Translations under genes and position numbers: made by a program | Part shown: positions 55,532 to 64,000 of the stretch, piece after piece | Position numbering within the stretch: the first letter of the stretch is position 1 | Layout: each line of letters opens with the position of its first letter | Assembly (NCBI RefSeq): GCF_921294215.1 | Contig: NZ_CAKLDM010000001.1 | Coordinates: 1 to 64,000, forward strand | Source of the DNA: Vibrio marisflavi CECT 7928 | GTDB lineage: Bacteria > Pseudomonadota > Gammaproteobacteria > Enterobacterales > Vibrionaceae | Length of the DNA: 64,000 bases | Direction: 5' to 3' | Notes under the pieces: generated by a model | Databases searched by the model: none | What the model saw: the letters and a program-made list of their open reading frames with translations, nothing else | What the model was told of the DNA's origin: nothing

Positions 55532-56434
55532 ATGTCCAAGCGGGATTTTTATAACGTGCTCGGTGTTTCGAAAACCGCCTCAGATAAAGAGATCAAAAAG
55601 GCCTACAAAAAGTTGGCCATGCAGTATCATCCAGATAAAAATCCAGATGACGCTGCTGCTGAAGCGAAGTTTAAAGAAATAAAAGAAGCATATGAAGTGC
55701 TCACGAACAAAGAAAAGCGTCAGCAATATGATCAGTTTGGTCATGCAGCTTTCGATAAATCAGGATTCGGTGGGCAAGGTCATCAGGGCCAAGGTTTCGG
55801 CGGCTTTGAAGACATTTTTGGTGGAGCATTTAACCAACAAAGCCAAGGCTTTGGCGGTGGTTTTGGTGGATTCGAAGATATTTTCTCTCAAGCTCGTAGC
55901 GGCCGCGGCCAAGCGAGACCACGCAAAGGGCAAGATATTGAGTTCACGTTAACCGTCGACTTTATTGATGCCGTTAAAGGTGCAGAAAAAGTTGTTGAAC
56001 TGCCATTAAATGGCGAGCAGAAAAAAATCAATGTCAAAATCCCTGCGGGAATCAGTGACGGAGAGAAAATTCGTTTCGCTGGTAAAGGCTCTGCAGGCAT
56101 GGGTGGTGGCCCGGCTGGAGACATGTTGCTCATCATTGCTATTCGTCCCCACGCCTTTTTGGAAAGAGAAGGCAATGATCTGATCTGCAACATTAACGTG
56201 GATATGGTGACAGCCGCCTTAGGCGGAGAAGCTGAAGTGAACGTGATCGACAATCGCTTTAAGCTTAAGATCCCAGCAGGCACGCAAACTGGTCGTAAAT
56301 TTAAAATGACCGGCAAGGGTGTGACTAGCAGAAAAGGCCAAACTGGTGATTTATTAGTGAAGGTTTTTGTTGAAACACCAACAAACCTCACCGAGAAGCA
56401 GCGCTCTCTCTTGGAGCAGTTCAAAGCTGCTTAA
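55532..56434 (+). CDS. dnaJ: Class B J-domain co-chaperone (DnaJ/CbpA-like, no zinc finger)
   Basis: 300 residues. J domain at 1-70 with HPD at 33-35 (QYHPDKN); Gly/Phe-rich region (about 75-130: GFGGQGHQGQGFGGFEDIFGG and more); then two C-terminal beta domains (about 135-300) without the CxxCxGxG zinc-finger repeats of the true DnaJ. This makes it a CbpA-like type B protein. It should stimulate the ATPase of the neighbouring DnaK and deliver substrates. Ribosome site GAGAGG. Separated from dnaK by a terminator; followed by another. Confidence 0.93.
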   Translation: MSKRDFYNVLGVSKTASDKEIKKAYKKLAMQYHPDKNPDDAAAEAKFKEIKEAYEVLTNKEKRQQYDQFGHAAFDKSGFGGQGHQGQGFGGFEDIFGGAFNQQSQGFGGGFGGFEDIFSQARSGRGQARPRKGQDIEFTLTVDFIDAVKGAEKVVELPLNGEQKKINVKIPAGISDGEKIRFAGKGSAGMGGGPAGDMLLIIAIRPHAFLEREGNDLICNINVDMVTAALGGEAEVNVIDNRFKLKIPAGTQTGRKFKMTGKGVTSRKGQTGDLLVKVFVETPTNLTEKQRSLLEQFKAA

Positions 56435-56446
56435 CATTCTCAATAA

Positions 56447-56486
56447 ATTTAGCTCGGAAGGTTTTACCTCCGAGCTAAATTTTTTG
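56447..56486 (+). terminator. Rho-independent terminator after dnaJ
   Basis: ATTTAGCTCGGA (56447-56458) pairs with TCCGAGCTAAAT (56469-56480), followed by T5. It closes the chaperone set. Confidence 0.88.
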
Positions 56487-56729
56487 ACTATCGGTTTCAG
56501 TATTTCTCTTGAATGTTCTTTAATTTCCGTACAAACCTTGGTGAACAATTGAGATGCCTGTTGTCTTAAGGTATCAAAGTACGCTAACCAAACTCCTCAC
56601 TACCCACTCCCAATACCAACAATAAGTCGTTGACTTTCCCCTTGGTGGAAGCTTTAGGCTAATAACCATCCCTCAGAAACGTTATGAAAATATTCGTTGA
56701 GGCTAATTACTTATTGAAGGAGAACAGTT

Positions 56730-56879
56730 ATGGGTTGTTGTGGTTCTAGTAAAAAACGCACGTCTACACCGGAGCAGAATGTTAATCAATCTGGGCAGCA
56801 TATGTCTCATGAACAGTCGAAGCAGATAACGAATCAGAAACCTAAAGTTGGTTTTTGGCGCCGACTGTTTGGTCACTAG
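56730..56879 (+). CDS. Small Cys/Lys-rich peptide, 49 residues
   Basis: Begins MGCCGSSKKRTSTPEQ, continues with a Gln-rich middle and ends KPKVGFWRRLFGH. A strong ribosome site (GAAGGAGA, 8 bases upstream) supports translation. The N-terminal CC and the C-terminal aromatic-basic GFWRRLFG stand out. No signal peptide or membrane segment. It lies right after the chaperone genes; the same C-terminal motif recurs in a second short frame at 56940. Function unknown. The CC pair may bind metal. Confidence 0.6.
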   Translation: MGCCGSSKKRTSTPEQNVNQSGQHMSHEQSKQITNQKPKVGFWRRLFGH

Positions 56880-56939
56880 TGCTTAGAAAGTAAGTAGCTA
56901 ATTGACATTATTTAATGTAGATCCAAAGTTAAGAAACCC

Positions 56940-56990
56940 ATGTTGGAGAGCGAAAGTGATTTCGGCTTCTGGCGTGGGTTGTTTGGTTAG
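56940..56990 (+). pseudogene. Remnant resembling the tail of the 49-residue peptide gene
   Basis: The short frame MLESESDFGFWRGLFG and stop repeats the ending GFWRRLFG of the preceding gene (GFWRGLFG here). There is no ribosome site and no Cys-rich head, and the frame is closed upstream at 56913-56915. It looks like a decayed duplicate of the peptide gene. Confidence 0.35.
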
Positions 56991-57102
56991 ATTAGTGGTC
57001 CGGGCAAATGTTATTTTTCTCAATTAGTACATTTTCTGTGTGATAGAAACAATTGCTTTGATATGCTTCCGCTTTTACACGCCATAAAAAGGATTTATCA
57101 GC

Positions 57103-57885
57103 ATGAAGGCTGCAACCGCAATTCTCCCTTTTTGTATTCTATCTGCTTTATCCACCGTCCCCAGTTCTGCACTGGCTAAAACAAGTTCGGTGAAGCCTCC
57201 TAGAAACTTTGTCGAAGTAACAGAAGTCATACCTAGCATGCAGTTGGATATGCGTTACTACACCAATTATAACTTTGTTGGCAAAAGGATTGATGGTTAT
57301 AGCAAGCCGGTTTGTTTGCTAACCAAGAAAGCAGCTAATGCATTAAAAAAGGTGGAAAACCAGTTGCTTCCAATGGGATTGACGCTGAAAGCTTATGATT
57401 GTTATCGACCTCAAAGAGCAGTTGATGAGTTTGTTCAATGGGCGGATCGCATTGAAGATACAAAAATGAAAATGGCGTTTTATCCCCATGTCGACAAAAC
57501 AGAGTTATTTTCTGAAGGCTACATCGATAAGCGCTCAGGGCACAGTCGAGGCAGTACGATAGATTTGACCATTGTTCCTTTGGATAGCGAAGTGCCTAAT
57601 TTGGACAATGTGAATATTCACAAGTCATGTATCGCGCCTAAAGATGAACGTGCACCAGACAACAGTTTAGATTTTGGCAGTGGCTATGACTGTTTTAGTC
57701 CAATCTCTCACCCTGATTATTACCAAGTCAGCCCTCAAGCAAAGGCGAATCGCTTACTACTCCGAACTTTGATGACACGTGCTGGATTTGTACCTCTCGA
57801 TACAGAGTGGTGGCACTTTACTCTGGCGTATGAACCATACCCAAATACTTACTTCAATTTTCCAGTAGACAACTTGAAGCAATAA
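57103..57885 (+). CDS. D-alanyl-D-alanine dipeptidase, VanX/DdpX family
   Basis: 260 residues. Signal peptide of about 25 residues (ends SSALA). Zinc-peptidase pattern of VanX: RPQRAVDEF (about 104-112), SGHSRGSTIDLTIV (about 143-156: SxHxxGxxxD) and EWWHF near the C-terminus. It cleaves D-Ala-D-Ala dipeptides in the periplasm, so it is likely peptidoglycan turnover or D-amino acid salvage (DdpX-like), not glycopeptide resistance. No vanRSHA genes are nearby. Ribosome site AAAAAGGA. Confidence 0.9.
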   Translation: MKAATAILPFCILSALSTVPSSALAKTSSVKPPRNFVEVTEVIPSMQLDMRYYTNYNFVGKRIDGYSKPVCLLTKKAANALKKVENQLLPMGLTLKAYDCYRPQRAVDEFVQWADRIEDTKMKMAFYPHVDKTELFSEGYIDKRSGHSRGSTIDLTIVPLDSEVPNLDNVNIHKSCIAPKDERAPDNSLDFGSGYDCFSPISHPDYYQVSPQAKANRLLLRTLMTRAGFVPLDTEWWHFTLAYEPYPNTYFNFPVDNLKQ

Positions 57886-57994
57886 GAGAGTTGTGCTGAC
57901 TGGCTTCATTTCTTTGAAGCTGGGACTATTTAGTGAGCCGTTGTTAGTGTGTCTATAGATAGCCTAACAAGGGCTTTGTCGAAGGGGGTAACTG

Positions 57995-58426
57995 TTAGTG
58001 AGATTCTTTTGCTGCGTGTTCTGGAACCGGGAATACTTTATCGTAGCCTAGGTTAAACACATAAGCGTAAATAACATAAAAAATAACTAGGCCAATATCG
58101 AGTATGAGCGCTTGAAACAGGCCAACATTTAGAAAACAAGCGATCATTGGAACAGTGATAATAACTAAACCACCTTCAAATATGAGCGCGTGAAATATTC
58201 TAATCAGCGTCGTTTTCTTAATGCTACCAAAGCGCTTCAGAAGAAATTTATCGAACCCGATATTGTAAATGTAATTCCACCCAGTCGCGATGACAGAAAG
58301 CACGACACCGAGCACGCCGATATGGCCTGCATCATAGCCCAAGTGCTTAAACGCGAAGACGATTATAACCAGTCCAATAATTTCAAAAGAGATCGCATGT
58401 CGAACGCGATCCAATGGGGTTCTCAC
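57995..58426 (-). CDS. PACE-family efflux transporter
   Basis: 143 residues with four membrane segments in two repeats, the bacterial transmembrane pair layout. Repeat pattern RxxHAxxFE: RVRHAISFEIIGLVI (about 8-22) and RIFHALIFEGGLVII (about 76-90). PACE proteins export amphipathic cations such as chlorhexidine or short-chain polyamines. GTTCTCAC start region; single gene. Confidence 0.9.
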   Translation of the reverse strand: MRTPLDRVRHAISFEIIGLVIIVFAFKHLGYDAGHIGVLGVVLSVIATGWNYIYNIGFDKFLLKRFGSIKKTTLIRIFHALIFEGGLVIITVPMIACFLNVGLFQALILDIGLVIFYVIYAYVFNLGYDKVFPVPEHAAKESH

Positions 58427-58630
58427 AACATATTCCTAGAGCTTTTTATTTCGAGACATTGTACACCAGAAATAACGATAAGGAAGGTATTGAGAAGAGT
58501 TGCTAATAAGGTGCTGATATATTTAACATTCACCTATTAAATATATCCAAGATCCCGAAGGCACCTTGGATATATAGTTAATTTTTCTAGAGGCTTAGGT
58601 TATTAGATGACTTTCATTTTTATAAGCGTT

Positions 58631-61090
<2,460 letters not shown>

Positions 61091-61109
61091 TTACTTACCG
61101 AGAGGTGAG

Positions 61110-62552
<1,443 letters not shown>

Positions 62553-62566
62553 TCACATCAAGTATA

Positions 62567-62582
62567 GCCCCATCGATGGGGC
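62567..62582. repeat. 16-base perfect palindrome between ebgC and ygjI
   Basis: GCCCCATCGATGGGGC is self-complementary. It lies 30 bases upstream of the ygjI start codon and is next to AGCGC-TAG-GCGCT (62592-62604). It could act as an attenuating hairpin within the ebg operon or as an operator. No regulator is assigned. Confidence 0.45.
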
Positions 62583-62649
62583 GTGAATAGCAGCGCTAGG
62601 CGCTGCGGTGGTACACAAACAAGCCGCTATTGCCTGTCTGTGTACGTCC

Positions 62650-64000
<1,351 letters not shown>

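Noticed and set aside
55888..56424. 178-codon minus-strand frame within dnaJ
   Set aside because: Antisense shadow of the dnaJ coding sequence with no gene-like features.
57103..57885. Vancomycin-resistance gene vanX
   Set aside because: The VanX family also includes DdpX-like housekeeping dipeptidases; no van cluster is present and Gram-negative context argues against resistance.

Overview
This window is a stretch of the second chromosome of a Vibrio species, starting next to its replication origin. The evidence is the chromosome-II type partition pair parA2-parB2 at the left edge, Dam-site (GATC) inverted repeats of RctB-site type just before them, and five matches to the chromosome-II partition site (NTTTACANTGTAAAN) spread over the window. 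Other Vibrionaceae hallmarks are the V. cholerae cluster-III-like chemotaxis locus, Hmp/NsrR, a PACE transporter and a DUF2999 protein. The species cannot be fixed from the sequence alone.

Layout. Positions 1-2.7 kb: origin-proximal non-coding DNA and parAB2. 2.7-4.8 kb: tmcA (tRNA-Met cytidine acetyltransferase). 5.1-17.5 kb: one co-oriented chemotaxis operon: STAS, cheY, cheA, cheW, cheW, a soluble receptor with four PAS modules of the Aer2 haem type, cheR, cheD, cheB, a membrane MCP-like protein, a second STAS protein, and a response regulator fused to a PP2C phosphatase and an anti-sigma-type kinase. The system looks like F7-type oxygen-responsive signalling coupled to a STAS/RsbU-like partner switch. 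A DUF342 (FapA-like) gene follows at 17.7 kb. 19.4-26.8 kb: MEKHLA protein, a complete IS256-family insertion sequence, a transmembrane Cache MCP, a newly noticed 27-codon gene, a PhoX phosphatase and an HDOD protein. 27-32.8 kb: thiD, PAP2 phosphatase, then divergent hmp and nsrR sharing two NsrR-type operators, with two small membrane proteins (one carrying HExxH) behind nsrR, and a tyrosine-phosphatase-like lipoprotein.

32.9-37.7 kb is a small acyl metabolism block (esterase, CoA-transferase, FabG-like reductase) with a divergent LysR regulator. 37.7-52.5 kb is mixed: a lipoprotein, two FMN glutamate-synthase-like proteins (one with two N-terminal CDGSH iron-sulfur motifs), an inositol-phosphatase-like EEP protein, a solute-binding protein, a tandem universal stress protein, MHS and aromatic amino acid transporters, an orphan protein, and an SDR/GNAT/Nudix run. 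52.7-56.5 kb is an accessory chaperone set, hsp20-dnaK-dnaJ (zinc-finger-less J protein), with a strong terminator between dnaK and dnaJ. It is followed by a 49-residue Cys/Lys-rich peptide gene and what looks like a decayed copy of its tail, a VanX-type dipeptidase and a PACE transporter. The right end (58.6-64 kb) is a sugar locus, ebgA(partial)-ebgC-ygjI-ygjK, in the gene order known from E. coli apart from the absence of ygjJ.

Start codons were moved inside several open frames where a ribosome binding site or family alignment decides it (parA2, cheY, the PP2C protein, nsrR, the phosphatase-like lipoprotein, dnaK, ygjK and others). No rRNA, tRNA or CRISPR array was seen.
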